A stretch of 64,000 bases of DNA from Bathynomus jamesi (GCA_023014485.1 JAJOZX010009079.1:65001-129000), one strand, 5' to 3'; positions 32,310 through 42,639 are shown, counted from the first letter of the stretch. The notes: generated from the sequence alone by a model not told the origin. Translations and numbers: made by a program.

Positions 32310-34702
32310 TAGGGATGGAAAATAACCGAAAAGTGTAAAACCGGTTTTCACCGTCGCTATATTCTTAAAGCCGGTTTTTACCGGTTTTCACCGATGGGAT
32401 TCTGTATGCTTTTTAGAGAGGTAAATTATCAAAATATTAAACAGAAATAAGGTTTTAAATGATTCAATCAAGTATGTGTAACATTTGAATTAAAAAGTTT
32501 ATTATCGAACTTCATTTTTGAAATAACACTTGAGAAAACAAAGAGCATTAAGTGTCTGATCTGACATTCTTGATCGAATCTTTGTGACGAATAAACCAGC
32601 AGCTGAAAACACTCTCTCGGACTCTACGCTGGTGGCTTTTATTGTAAGCAACGCCTCGTACATTCGATCCAAATTTTCGCTTCTATTCAAAGTAGCTTCA
32701 AAATATTTGAATTCATTGTTTACGTCAAAGGTCTCAGAAGAATCTTTCTTGGGTTTCATTTTCAGTTTGTTCATCTCACACATGTACTCGTTCATAAGTT
32801 GATCGTCATCATTTACTTCACGACCTGAGCTGCATTGTGAATCTTCGAGTTTCGAAGCAACTGATTGAACTTGGTCGTCTGTTTCTGAAATCTGGCAAGC
32901 TTCTGGAAAAAGCCTCTTAAATGTATGATCCGCATACTTCTTAAGTGCTTGTCTTGAAGGAAAGAGGTGATGATTCATTTTTCAAGACCTCGGGATTGTG
33001 GAGAAAACTCAGCAAGGCGACAGCTTCTTTTTGTCTTCTCGATGAGTAGCGATCAATGAGACACTGACGTAGCTCAAAAGCTAAAAAATTGTTTTTGCTT
33101 TCAAATTTATCCAAAATGAACTTCATGGAAGATTCAGTTTTGAGCAAATTTGCATCTTCGGAACAGAGTCCCTTCAAAACAATTTCCAGTGGACGAAGCG
33201 TGTCAAAGAGGCTCTTTAGAGCATTCCATTTTTCATCTGAAATCGTCTCTGTTGAGCGTATCACTCTGAGGGCCTTTGGAATGCAATTTTTTAGTTTCAA
33301 AAATCTTTCTATCATGGCCAAAAGACTGTTCCACCTCGTTCCACAGTCAAGGATAAGCTTCATTTCCTTTCCATTAAATTCATCTTTGACAAAATCCTGC
33401 AATCTCTCATTTTTCAAAGGAGACTTTCGAAATATGTGGCAGATTTTTCTCACCTTATTTATTACTTTTAAGTAATGTTCTCGAAGTTTTGGAAGAACAA
33501 TTACGTCATCTATGTCGGACTCAAAAATTGTATCGGTGCATAAAATTTCACACTCATCTTCGCTTAACTCATGTGCAGAGTGTTCATCTTCTTCGATGGC
33601 TTCATCTTCAAGGTTAGTCACTTTCCCCTTCAACTGAATTTTCAGCAGTTTTTGAATACAAGATATCCGAAACCGCGAGATATATAGCATGTGCAATGCA
33701 TTGCTGGTGATCAGGTACTATTTCTCTTCCAAATTTGACCATTACTGAGGCACCGTCGGTGGTGCAACCCACGATATGCTTATCTAGGTCCAAGCCAAAG
33801 TCTTCCAATCTTTTCCTAACGATTGTAATAGTTTTGGTGCTATCGAGAGAACCATTAATTTTCATGAGACCAAGAGACCAATGTTGATTTTCATCATGAA
33901 CATTAATATTAAATTAATTATTAATATATCTGGTTTTGCAAAGATGTATACTCATCCATAGTTAATGAATAGCGGATTCCTTGTCTCACCTGATTCTTGA
34001 AGTAGTTGACCAATTCCTGTTTCTTTTTCTCATAAGAACTAAGCACCATTTTTCTGACACCATTATGGGAAGTTGGATGAGGCTTGTCGTATTTTATCTT
34101 TCTTAGGCTTTCTTGAATGAATTCACTTTTAGCAATTGATTGGAAACTCAGTCCATCTACACACGCAAGTTTCGAAATTTCCTCTTCTATGGACTTTTTT
34201 TGCACAAACTCTTCCACTGTTCTTTGTTTCTTCAATGGCTGATTGATCTGGTCGATGTTTATGCCATGAATATTTTTCATGTGGGATGATAAACTTGAAG
34301 TAGAACCTCCACAACACTTTAAAACTTTGTGACATGTCATACACTCTGCTTTTTCTTTATTCTTACGAGTGAAATGATACCAAGCATTTGATTTCTTTGA
34401 CATGATGGAGTATTAAATCTTAGAATCTTAACTGATTAATGTGCAATCATCCACATAACATTCAAGACTGAAGCATCAATTATTTACACTTATAAACAAA
34501 CATAAAACGATACGAAACGATGCAAAACGTAATTACTATGTTTTTAAACGTTTGGAAACGTTTGTTTCATGGAAAATGGACCAAAGTGATCGGAGACTTG
34601 CGCAAAAATGTGAAAACCGGTTCTTATCGTCGGTTTCGATGATGATTAAAAATTTTCATCACCGGTTAAAACCCCGTTTTTTAAAATCGGGTTCCATCTC
34701 TA
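32310..34702 (-). mobile_element. hAT transposon, full length but mutated
   Basis: The tips TAGGGATGGAA and a mirror ending TTCCATCTCTA bracket a broken transposase. Both shoulders carry repeats of AACCGGTTTT and ACCGGTTTTCACCG. A clean 8-bp duplication is not evident: TCTTAAAC and TCTTGAAC are similar but offset by two bases on the right. Confidence 0.85.
32502..34403 (-). pseudogene. hAT transposase with BED zinc finger, at least three frame breaks
   Basis: The minus-strand protein begins MSKKSNAWYHFTR with a BED-type finger (CMTCHKVLKCC ... SSHMKNIHG). TMDEYTS near 33940 is a candidate for the first catalytic aspartate. After a break at about 33870-33920 comes GCTTDGASVMVKFG with the candidate second D and QQCIAHAIYLAV, then another frame (CGTRWNSLLAMIERF), and last SVESERVFSAAGLF followed by RSRMSDQTLNALCFLKCYF, the C-terminal dimerisation block with the conserved E-R-x-F-S. 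This enzyme would excise and insert hAT elements, including MITEs with matching tips. The whole domain order is kept, so the loss of function is recent relative to other relics here. Confidence 0.92.
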
Positions 34703-36075
34703 GACTCTTGAACAGAAGTTAAAGCACTATTTCACCATACACCCATCCAGAGTACGAGTCAGCTTGCAGCATCATTATCAAGTAATGAGGGTTAGCGTTC
34801 AATTCATAACGCTTTAACGTGTTTGTCGTTAGTTTGTATTGCAAACACTCGAAGTTTTTCTTAGTCTGGGTGCACGACTGATAAGGAGCAGGATGCACCG
34901 CGAGTTTGTGTTTCATTCCCGAGGCGACAAAAATGCGCCTGTTCTAATTGGAGATACGTGCATTTATATCACTTCAGACTCGCTCTACAAAAAATGGACC
35001 AAGAAGTCAGAATATTTGCATTTTCAAACCCTCAGTTTTTACCGGCCATATACTGTATTGTTTGCGTGTTTAGATTGACCTCGCGTTTATTTCTGTATAA
35101 TAAAACGGCTAAGTAATAAAAGCAATAGACTTACCAAACCAATTATTCTTTCGTAGCTAAATAGTACCTACAATAATTCAAGTTTTCGTAATGTGAGTTT
35201 TTTGGGTCTGATTCTCACAGTTAATATGATATTTCTTAAAAAAAACATCAGTACTATTTTTTCTTTCCTATTCACTTGAGGTTCAGTTAATAATATAAAT
35301 TTAGTTTATGTTTGTAATAACGTTAAGACAAAAAGAGCAACGGAAATAATAATCTTAACAGTAATTAATGTTGTTTTTTTCAAGGTCATAACCTTGAAAA
35401 AAAAACATTTTTACCGAAGGGTCAAATTCACGAGGCGTCAATAACTTTTTTCTAGAACCTAAAATAGAACAAAAACAGATCATCAAAACCAAAACTATCT
35501 AACCCAAACCAGTTAAATCTTATTCAGTTTTTTCAGTTTAATCCAACCCATTGGGTCGGTATAATTTAATCTAACGTAATTTAACCAAGCCCACCACAGC
35601 CCAATCTAACGTAGTCATTTTTTGTACATTTAAAGTTAACTATTGGAAACTTCGTAAGCGATGACATTCCAGTGTAAAGAATAGTTTAAGAGGTTCCCTA
35701 GACAACCATTTCTGCAGGTGAACTCAATTGAAGAGAAGTTGAAAATTTTTTCGAGAATGTAAAGCTTTTGGTGAAAATGTTTGCATTCCTCCAAACGAAG
35801 GGAACCAAGATAAATTTCTCTTATTCCAATACCCACTGCGCGGATCTTAGATTTATTACTTCTTCTGTTGCGTGTCTTAATAAAGAAGCCTCGTTTCTTT
35901 TAGTTAAGTCTCAGAAACATGGTTAAGTAATCTTAATAATACGTGGATTATTATCAATAATAATAACACATTTTGGTTATCATAGATAGGAATACGACAG
36001 CAAAAACTAGAATGGTAATTAATACGTTTGATTTTATAAAGTTTTACGCATTTCTACCTTACGACGACATATTGG
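34703..36075. other. No gene recognised
   Basis: The interval is AT-rich and holds only short frames without a family resemblance. A small hairpin TCAAGGTCATAACCTTGA lies at about 35382-35399, and loose CCAAC/TTAAC words near 35510-35600. Confidence 0.5.
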
Positions 36076-36079
36076 AAGT

Positions 36080-36232
36080 TTAAAATTCTCATTTTCACAG
36101 ATACTGTATTTTAGTAATGGGTTCTATATTAAATTCAAAAGTAAGTCTATACTTGTTAGTGAATGTCTGTTTGAAAAGCTATTAAGATTTTGTTTAAATA
36201 ATCCCTATGTTGTTTATTCAGGTAAAATTTAT
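36080..36232 (+). pseudogene. Reverse-transcriptase relic, exon-like piece 1 (upstream of the insertions)
   Basis: The plus strand reads FSNGFYIKFKSKSILVSEC, then LFEKLLRFCLNNPYVVYSGK and IY, where the frame is cut by a foldback insertion. Joined across the 8-bp duplication AAATTTAT, it continues as KQVKGIPQG in the piece at 38816. The G-I-P-Q-G block is the RT motif 4/B' type found in Penelope-like and related RTs. The family is not firmly assigned. No start is visible upstream. Confidence 0.65.
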
Positions 36233-36435
36233 GGTACTTTTTCGTTATACCCCCACAATTTTAATAAGCCCCCATTGTCAATCGCCCTTCACGATTGGTT
36301 AGGTTTAGGGGTGATATTTTCGTTGTTTTGTATATATATATATATTATATATATATATGAAAATTATTTCACGAAAGTAACACGTGAAAAATATTTATGA
36401 TGAATAAAACCACGAAGGAAAGGAAACACAAAATG

Positions 36436-36475
36436 GTGCTCAAGCGCTTTCGTCTAATGACATCCTCAGGAACAC
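36436..36475 (-). ncRNA. Hammerhead-like motif, left Penelope arm
   Basis: On the minus strand the motif is identical in core and helices to that at 38574-38613: CTGAGGA, GTC-ATTA-GAC, GAAA, AGC/GCT, closed by GTGTTC/GAGCAC. Confidence 0.6.
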
Positions 36476-36547
36476 TGAAGTACATAAAAAGGTTAAGCCT
36501 ATATATAGGTTACAGAAAGAAAAAAATAAAAAATAAATAACATACAT

Positions 36548-36557
<10 letters not shown>

Positions 36558-36621
<64 letters not shown>
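36558..36621. repeat. (TA)n microsatellite in the left Penelope arm
   Basis: About 64 bases of TA lie inside the arm. The right arm has a shorter counterpart near 38464-38490. Confidence 0.95.
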
Positions 36622-36627
<6 letters not shown>

Positions 36628-36638
36628 CTATATATACA

Positions 36639-36669
<31 letters not shown>

Positions 36670-37046
36670 CAATAAACAGAGAAGTAAAAATAAAAAATTA
36701 AAAATTAAAACCTTAAAGGATTACCAGTGAGGCGTACAGATTTGTAAGGAAAAATATCGATTTTTAGCACAAGATCAAATGGATTATAAAAATACAAATT
36801 TATACTGGAACTCTGCCCGGGTTTTAACACACTGCTGCCTATGGTCAGGTTTCGATATATATAAAAAAAAATAAAATGCAAATTAAAAGTTAATCGAATT
36901 TTAGCACAAGATCAAATGGATTATAAAAATACAAATTTATACTGGAACTCTGCTCGGGTTTTAACACACTGCTGCCTATGGTCAGGTTTCGATATATATA
37001 AAAAAAATAAAATGCAAATTAAAAGTTAATAAAGTAGAACACAAGT

Positions 37047-37439
37047 TTACCAAAGATTTAATGTTTTACCCTTCTTATCTAAATCTGTTTTAAAGGAATT
37101 CAAAATAACAGGATCGAGTTGAAAAAGACCTTTGCTTATGTTGAAGTTATTTGAAAGTTGGATAATGGCAGACTCAAGAATATTTCTATTAACAATGTTG
37201 CTTGAATGGAATAAAACTGAAGCATTATTCCAATCAATACAGTGGGCTAACTCTGACAAATGGACAAAAAGGGCACTGGACAACTGTCCTGTTCTAACGG
37301 AATATTGATGCTGTTTTATACGTGTGTGCAAATCCTTTCCCGTCTGACCTATGTAAAAGGAATCACATTGTTTACAACCAATTTTATAGATAATGCCTGA
37401 ATTATTGGTAGGGCTATTTTTTACTATGATATTTTTCAC
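37047..37439 (-). CDS. Penelope-like GIY-YIG endonuclease module, open frame
   Basis: This minus-strand frame of 130 codons reads IVKNSPTNNSGIIYKIGC (the GIY half), CDSFYIGQTGKDLHTRIKQH (the YIG half with the following conserved R), then LSELAHCIDW and a C-terminal tail ending TLNLW. In EN-plus Penelope-like elements this nuclease follows the RT in the same polyprotein and makes the nick for integration. Here the RT is absent, because the palindrome centre lies only about 20 bases upstream of the first methionine, so this is a 3' fragment with an intact frame. Its mirror copy is frameshifted. Whether it is ever expressed is unknown. Confidence 0.85.
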   Translation of the reverse strand: MKNIIVKNSPTNNSGIIYKIGCKQCDSFYIGQTGKDLHTRIKQHQYSVRTGQLSSALFVHLSELAHCIDWNNASVLFHSSNIVNRNILESAIIQLSNNFNISKGLFQLDPVILNSFKTDLDKKGKTLNLW

Positions 37440-37450
37440 AATATTGTTAT

Positions 37451-37898
37451 ATGAAAATACTACTTAAACTTTTGGATATTAATGTAGTATTTTCATATAA
37501 CAATATTGTGAAAAATATCATAGTAAAAAATAGCCCTACCAATAATTCAGGCATTATCTATAAAATTGGTTGTAAACAATGTGATTCCTTTTACATAGGT
37601 CAGATGGGAAAGGATTTGCACACGTATAAAACAGCATCAATATTCCGTTAGAACAGGACAGTTGTCCAGTGCCCTTTTTGTCCATTTGTCAGAGTTAGCC
37701 CACTGTATTGATTGGAATAATGCTTCAGTTTTATTCCATTCAAGCAACATTGTTAATAGAAATATTCTTGAGTCTGCCATTATCCAACTTTCAAATAACT
37801 TCAACATAAGCAAAGGTCTTTTTCAACTCGATCCTGTTATTTTGAATTCCTTTAAAACAGATTTAGATAAGAAGGGTAAAACATTAAATCTTTGGTAA
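37451..37898 (+). pseudogene. Mirror copy of the GIY-YIG module, two-base deletion
   Basis: The plus strand carries the same protein as 37047-37439 (GIIYKIGCKQCDSFYIGQ, then GKDLHT). Compared with the mirror arm it lacks two bases near 37622, in the CACAC preceding GTATAAAACAGC, which shifts the frame. The rest (LSELAHC onward to TLNLW) continues in another frame to 37898. The mirrored arm shows this is a deletion here rather than there, because only the minus copy is open. Confidence 0.85.
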
Positions 37899-38573
37899 AC
37901 TTGTCTTCTACTTTATTAACTTTTAATTTGCATTTTATTTTTTTTATATATATCGAAACCTGACCATAGGCAGCAGTGTGTTAAAACCCGGGCAGAGTTC
38001 CAGTATAAATTTGTATTTTTATAATCCATTTGATCTTGTGCTAAAAATCGATTAACTTTTAATTTGCATTTTATTTTTTTTATATATATCGAAACCTGAC
38101 CATAGGCAGCAGTGTGTTAAAACCCGGGCAGAGTTCCAGTATAAATTTGTATTTTTATAATCCATTTGATCTTGTGCTAAAAATCGATTAACTTTTAATT
38201 TGCATTTTATTTTTTTTTATATATATCGAAACCTGACCATAGGCAGCAGTGTGTTAAAACCCGGGCAGAGTTCCAGTATAAATTTGTATTTTTATAATCC
38301 ATTTGATCTTGTGCTAAAAATCGATATTTTTCCTTACAAATCTGTACGCCTCACTGGTAATCCTTTAAGGTTTTAATTTTTAATTTTTAATTTTTACTTC
38401 TCTGTTTATTGTATATATATGTATGTATGTATGTATGTATTTGTATATATAGATATGTATGTATATATATATATATTATATATATATATATGTGTGTGTG
38501 TATGTATGTTATTTATTTTTTCTTTTTTTCTTTCTGTAACCTATATATAGGCTTAACCTTTTTATGTACTTCA

Positions 38574-38613
38574 GTGTTCCTGAGGATGTCATTAGACGAA
38601 AGCGCTTGAGCAC
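38574..38613 (+). ncRNA. Hammerhead-like motif, right Penelope arm
   Basis: GTGTTC/GAGCAC closing helix, CTGAGGA, GTC-ATTA-GAC hairpin, GAAA, and AGC/GCT followed by T. Confidence 0.6.
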
Positions 38614-38646
38614 CATTTTGTGTTTCCTTTCCTTCGTGGTTTTATT

Positions 38647-38686
<40 letters not shown>

Positions 38687-38815
38687 ACGATTGGTTAGGT
38701 TAAGTCGAATATTTTCGTTAGTTTTAACGAAAATATCACGACCAAACCCAACCAATCGTCAAGGACGATTGACATTGGGGGATTATTAAAATTGCGGGTA
38801 TAGCGGAAAAGTACC

Positions 38816-38942
38816 AAATTTATAAACAAGTAAAAGGTATACCCCAAGGTGAAAATTAGTCTCCATATTGGGCTAATTTATATTTACATGAATACGAAAA
38901 TACTTTTGGTAAACTCCTTGATGCCCATTGCACATTTAAATA
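38816..38942 (+). pseudogene. Reverse-transcriptase relic, piece 2
   Basis: Directly after the U1 duplication the plus strand reads YKQVKGIPQGEN, a stop where a cysteine is usual, then SPYWANLYLHEYENTFGKLL. GIPQG-x-N-x-SP-x-x-A-x-L is an RT palm motif. The frame is cut at FKY by the IS630 palindrome that begins at 38943 and should continue into the catalytic YxDD box, which is not visible. Confidence 0.7.
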
Positions 38943-39839
38943 CAGGGGTGTACATAGTCAGGATCTATTTTTGTGAAGCACTTAGAAATTATATGGAATT
39001 CAATCGTAAAATGATAAAGTGGTAACCTTTATTAAATAATTAAGAGTAGGATTCGACGTGACGCCCATCAGTATCCCTGCACAGCTCAAATCGTTCCGCA
39101 GCATTTCTAAACACATTCTGGAGCATTTGCGGGGTTATGTTATCTGCAGCAGTTCGTATACGTGTACGTAAGTTTTCAAGACTCGTAATCTTCGTCTGAT
39201 AGACGTGCGACTCGATAAAGCCACATGCAAAGAAATCTAAAGGGGTTAAATCTGGTCATCTCGCAACACAAGGTCTGTTGCTTCCGCGTCCGATCCAGCG
39301 ATTTGGAAAACGTCCATTTAGATAATCCTGAACAATTTTGGCATAGTGACAAGGAGCACCATCATGTTGATAGACGACGGGGATAGGATTGTTAGTACCG
39401 TCGTCTATCAACATGATGGTGCTCCTTGTCACTATGCCAAAATTGTTCAGGATTATCTAAATGGACGTTTTCCAAATCGCTGGATCGGACGCGGAAGCAA
39501 CAAAAGACCTTGGCCAACGAGATCACCAGATTTAACTCCTTTAGATTTCTTTGCATGGGGCTTTATCAAATCGCACGTCTATCAGACGAAGATTACGAGT
39601 CTTGAAAACTTACGTACACGTATACGAACTGCTGTAGATAACATAACACCGCAAATGCTCCAGAATGTGTTTAGAAATGCTGCGGAACGATTTGAGCTGT
39701 GCAGGGATACTGATGGGCGTCACGTCGAATCCTACTCTTAATTATTTAATAAATGTTACCACTTTATCATTTTATGATTGAATTCCATATAATTTCCAAG
39801 TGCTTCACAAAAATAGATCCTGACTTTATGTACACCCTG
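38943..39839. mobile_element. Palindromic IS630-like element (mirrored 3' half)
   Basis: Left arm 38943-39379 and right arm 39398-39839 are reverse complements around a spacer of about 18 bases. Tips are CAGGGGTGTACAT and ATGTACACCCTG, and TA flanks each side. Each arm is the 3' half of an IS630-type element with the transposase C-terminus. It inserted in the RT relic. Confidence 0.9.
39395..39741 (+). pseudogene. IS630-type transposase, C-terminal half in the palindrome's right arm
   Basis: The frame reads YQHDGAPCHYAKIVQDYLNG (second catalytic D), then WPTRSPDLTPLDFFAWGF (third D) and RTAVDNITPQMLQNVFRN, ending RDTDGRHVESYS. By my count about 42 residues separate the two aspartates, more than the 34 of classical mariner. 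The N-terminal helix-turn-helix and first catalytic aspartate are missing because the arm begins at the palindrome centre. The left arm encodes the same region on the minus strand with disruptions. No active enzyme is possible. Confidence 0.85.
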
Positions 39840-39841
39840 TA

Positions 39842-40071
39842 TATTTAAAGGTGTGTAGCTGAATTAAGAATTTTTTGTGAAATTTCAGTGACATTAACTG
39901 ATATGAGAGAGAGATCTATCCTGAATCCATGGATATAGAAATTACCACGATAAACCTATTCATTATCTGGATCTTTCAATTCCTTATAATTCTTTATAAA
40001 GATAATAAACTCTACGACTTAACACTCAACAATTCCTACTGGAAAGGCAAGGCGTTGAGGTATTCGTGATG
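39842..40071 (+). pseudogene. Reverse-transcriptase relic, piece 3
   Basis: After the IS630 palindrome a plus-strand frame reads EIYPESMDIEITTINL, then ILYKDNKLYDLTLNN. The YPE-x-x-x-IE-x-x-x-N and LYD spacing fits the region after the catalytic box in the same RT family as piece 2. Pieces 1 to 3 lie in order and orientation, so I read them as one gene interrupted twice. Confidence 0.45.
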
Positions 40072-40314
40072 TGTTTTCTGATGTTTTTGATATTTTATGA
40101 TGTTTTTTGGCTGTGTTGGTCTTCTCTGTATTGTTCCTTTTTTTTTTTTTTTGGCGTTGTCTGCCGGACTGGTGAAGTTTTTCCTTTTTAACTCTTAACT
40201 TTTACTTTTTCTCACCCCAATAATGAAAGTTTTTTCCTTTTCATTTTCCAAAAGAATTTTTAGATACACACTAAACACGTATTTTTCTTACTGACATTTC
40301 TCGCTGAATTTACA

Positions 40315-40319
40315 ATATA

Positions 40320-40384
<65 letters not shown>
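40315..40384. repeat. (TA)n then (CA)n microsatellite
   Basis: TA alternation of about 55 bases ends in a short CA run. Confidence 0.95.
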
Positions 40385-40385
<1 letters not shown>

Positions 40386-40582
40386 GAATGTGCATTCATC
40401 CATTTAAAAAAAATGCCTTTTGCCTTTACTTTAATCAACTCTTGTTTATCATGTGCTAATCTTTTTATTCCTCTGTCCCGTTGTCTTCTCACTTCATTCC
40501 CTGACGAGGTGTACTTCTGAATTTACACGAAAGGCCTTGGAATCATTTTTCTTTTTCCTTGTGAGTTTGCATCATTTATATA

Positions 40583-42149
40583 CAGGGTGTTTCATAACAT
40601 GTGGGACGCACTTTTAGGATGGATTCAGGACCTGAAAACGATTAAAAAAGCTTATATAAACATATGCCCGAAATCGCTTTGTTTCCGAGTTACAGCCCGT
40701 TGTGTGTTCCAGCAATTCTTTCCGCAAACTGTTTACAAACACTGCTTGCCGACAATGTTTGTGAGTGTGTACGAGACTTATTTCATGTATGGCCTTGCCG
40801 ATTGTAATATTTCGCACACTCTATGACATGTTTCAATATCGTTGATTGTAGAGCCATCAGTCAGTCAGAGGTGTATCGCGGTGTTTCACACCTCGTATTC
40901 GTAACTTCTTACCGTGAATAAGTGCAGTCCAGTGAAAAAAAAAACCTTAAGTTTTTGTGCTATTCAGTCATAGTGTGCATTTGAAGTGAGAATGGAGGCT
41001 TATTCCGCATACAGACGTCTGTATGCGGAAAGGTTTCCAAATCGCCGTCTGCCAGATAAGAAGACCTTTCAGAGAATAGACGAGCGTCTTGGTGATACAG
41101 GATCATTCAACAAGCGAGTTTCAGATGGTGGTAGACCAATCAGCGTCAGAACTGTTGAGTTGGAGGAGCGGGTCCTGAATCGCGTGGAGGAACATCCTGG
41201 TGTCAGCACCCGAAGGATAGCAGCAGCAGAGGGTGTAAGATACACAACTGTGTGGAGAATTTTACGGGAACAACAGCTTTACCCATATCACATTCAGAGA
41301 GTACAAGGCCTTACTGAAGCTGATTTCCCACCACGAGAGGCTTTTTGTACTTGCTTCCTTGAACAGTGTGCTCGCGATCCTCTTTTTCTGTCCTCCGTGT
41401 TGTTTTCTGATGAAGAAGAAATGGCGTGATCAATTTTCACAACGTTCATCACTGGCCCGAAGAGAATCCGCATGCCATCATCCAGTCAAGGCACCAACAA
41501 CAATTTAGTATCAATGTATGGGCAGGACTTATTGCCGACAACTTAATCGGTCCTTTTGTTTTGCCTGGAAGATTAACAGGAGAATCCTATTCCAATTTTT
41601 TAAGGAATGAGTTGAGCGATTTACTAGATGAAGTTCCTCTTGGTGTCCGACGTCGTATGTGGTTTATGCATGACGGCGCTCCGCCTCATTTTAGTCGAGT
41701 ATCCACAGACTATTTGGATGACCATTTCCCTGATAAATGAATAGGCCGTGGAGGACCCATTGCGTGGCTTGCTCTCTCCCCGGACCTGAATCCACTCGAT
41801 TTTTACCCGTGGAGTCATCTGAAATCCATCATTTACGTGACACCCATTAACAACGTTGAAATGCTTCGCCAACGTGTAGAACAAGGATGCCAGAAAATCC
41901 GAGCAATACCTGGAATGTTTGAACGCGTCAGACAGTCTACGACGAGGCGTGTTCAGGCGTGTATTCAAGCGCAAGGCGGTCATTTTGAGCACTTCCTTTA
42001 AAGGTAAGGCTGATACTTGCTGGAACACATAACGGGCTGTAACTCGGAAACAAAGCGATTTCGGGCATATGTTTATATAAACTTTTTTCTTTGTTTTCAG
42101 GTCCTGAATCCATCCTGAAAGTGCGTCCCATATGTTATGAAACACCCTG
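40583..42149 (+). mobile_element. IS630/Tc1 element with about 130-bp TIRs
   Basis: The left end CAGGGTGTTTCATAACAT and the right end, its mirror, continue as matching inverted repeats to about 40712 and from about 42018. TA precedes the left tip. The element encloses one transposase gene, broken by one frameshift and one stop. Confidence 0.92.
40986..42001 (+). pseudogene. IS630-type transposase with DUF4817-like N-terminus, nearly complete
   Basis: From the first methionine the protein shows YRRLYAERFPNRRLPDKKTF, a DUF4817-like helix-turn-helix block, a second winged-helix part (TRRIAAAEGVRYTTVWRIL), then LFSDEE (first catalytic D). After a one-base shift near 41427 come INVWAGLIADNLIGPFVLP, FMHDGAPPHFSRVSTDYL (second D), a TGA at about 41738, and SPDLNPLDFYPWSHLK (third D), ending GGHFEHFL. 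About 41 residues lie between the last two aspartates, by my count. This fits the IS630-Tc1-mariner DD41D group better than DD34D mariners. Two lesions disable it. Confidence 0.9.
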
Positions 42150-42152
42150 TGT

Positions 42153-42202
42153 GTGTATATATATATATATATATATGTGTGTGTATGTGTGTGTGTGTGT
42201 AT
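42153..42202. repeat. (TA)n and (TG)n microsatellite
   Basis: TA alternation is bordered by TG runs, immediately outside the IS630 right tip. Confidence 0.95.
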
Positions 42203-42284
42203 GAGTTTTTAGTGAAATAACTGCAATTTATGAGGTGACAAAGTATTAAGAGAGTATTAACAGACATCTTATAAAAATGTAATG

Positions 42285-42490
42285 ATGGGGTTGTTTTACC
42301 TCCTTCGCAACATCGAAGGTCATATAATGGGAGGGGACATGCAGCTTTACATGGGATCCCAACCACGGGTCACGACATAATCTGCGCGCAGAGGACGGTC
42401 TCCCATCCAATTAATACCCAGACCCAATGTCGCTTAACTTCGCTGATCGACGGAAAGCGGTATTACGACACTAGCCACGACATAGCCCGA
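42285..42490 (-). repeat. SINE with a 5S-rRNA-like head (family S2 body)
   Basis: On the minus strand CGATCAGCGAAGTTAAGCGA, then GGGTCTGGGTATTAATTGGA followed by TGGGAGACCG, follow the internal promoter part of eukaryotic 5S rRNA. After CTCTGCGCGCAG comes the S2 body GTGGTTGGGATCCCATGTAA. SINEs with 5S-derived heads (SINE3 type) are known. The 5' third of 5S rRNA is missing or too diverged to see, so it is not a 5S gene. Confidence 0.75.
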
Positions 42491-42585
42491 CAGACATCTT
42501 ACAAACTGCGGTCATTGCACAAAAATTATTATGCTTTATAAATGCGAGGGAATATAAAGGAACACTGCTGAGACTTTGCTCAGTT

Positions 42586-42589
<4 letters not shown>

Positions 42590-42630
<41 letters not shown>
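42590..42630. repeat. (TC)n microsatellite
   Basis: A CT-rich tract immediately precedes an S1 SINE. Confidence 0.95.
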
Positions 42631-42639
42631 AGACTCTGG

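Larger units (their letters stand above)
36357..38650. repeat. Penelope-like palindrome, two nearly complete mirrored arms
   Basis: The left arm (36357 to about 37465) and right arm (about 37483 to 38650) are mirror images around a short spacer. Each runs from a GIY-YIG frame at the centre to a tail with a hammerhead-like motif at the outer edge. The right arm has extra copies of the GTTAAAACCCGGGCAGAG segment (three at about 37980, 38118 and 38257); the left has two. TA tracts lie at both outer ends. Confidence 0.92.
36233..38815. mobile_element. Foldback element U1 (GGTACT tips, 8-bp duplication) carrying a Penelope palindrome
   Basis: The left tip GGTACTTTTTCGTTATACCC and the right tip, its mirror ending GGGTATAGCGGAAAAGTACC, are flanked by the perfect duplication AAATTTAT (36225-36232 and 38816-38823). 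Inner arms contain the foldback core ACGATTGGTTAGGTT and GATATTTTCGTT on both sides. The interior is a TA-bounded 2.3-kb Penelope palindrome. The insertion interrupts a reverse-transcriptase relic, whose frame resumes exactly after the duplication. Confidence 0.85.

Noticed and set aside
42365..42490. A 5S rRNA gene
   Set aside because: Only the internal promoter part resembles 5S rRNA, the 5' third is not recognisable, and it joins the SINE body found elsewhere.
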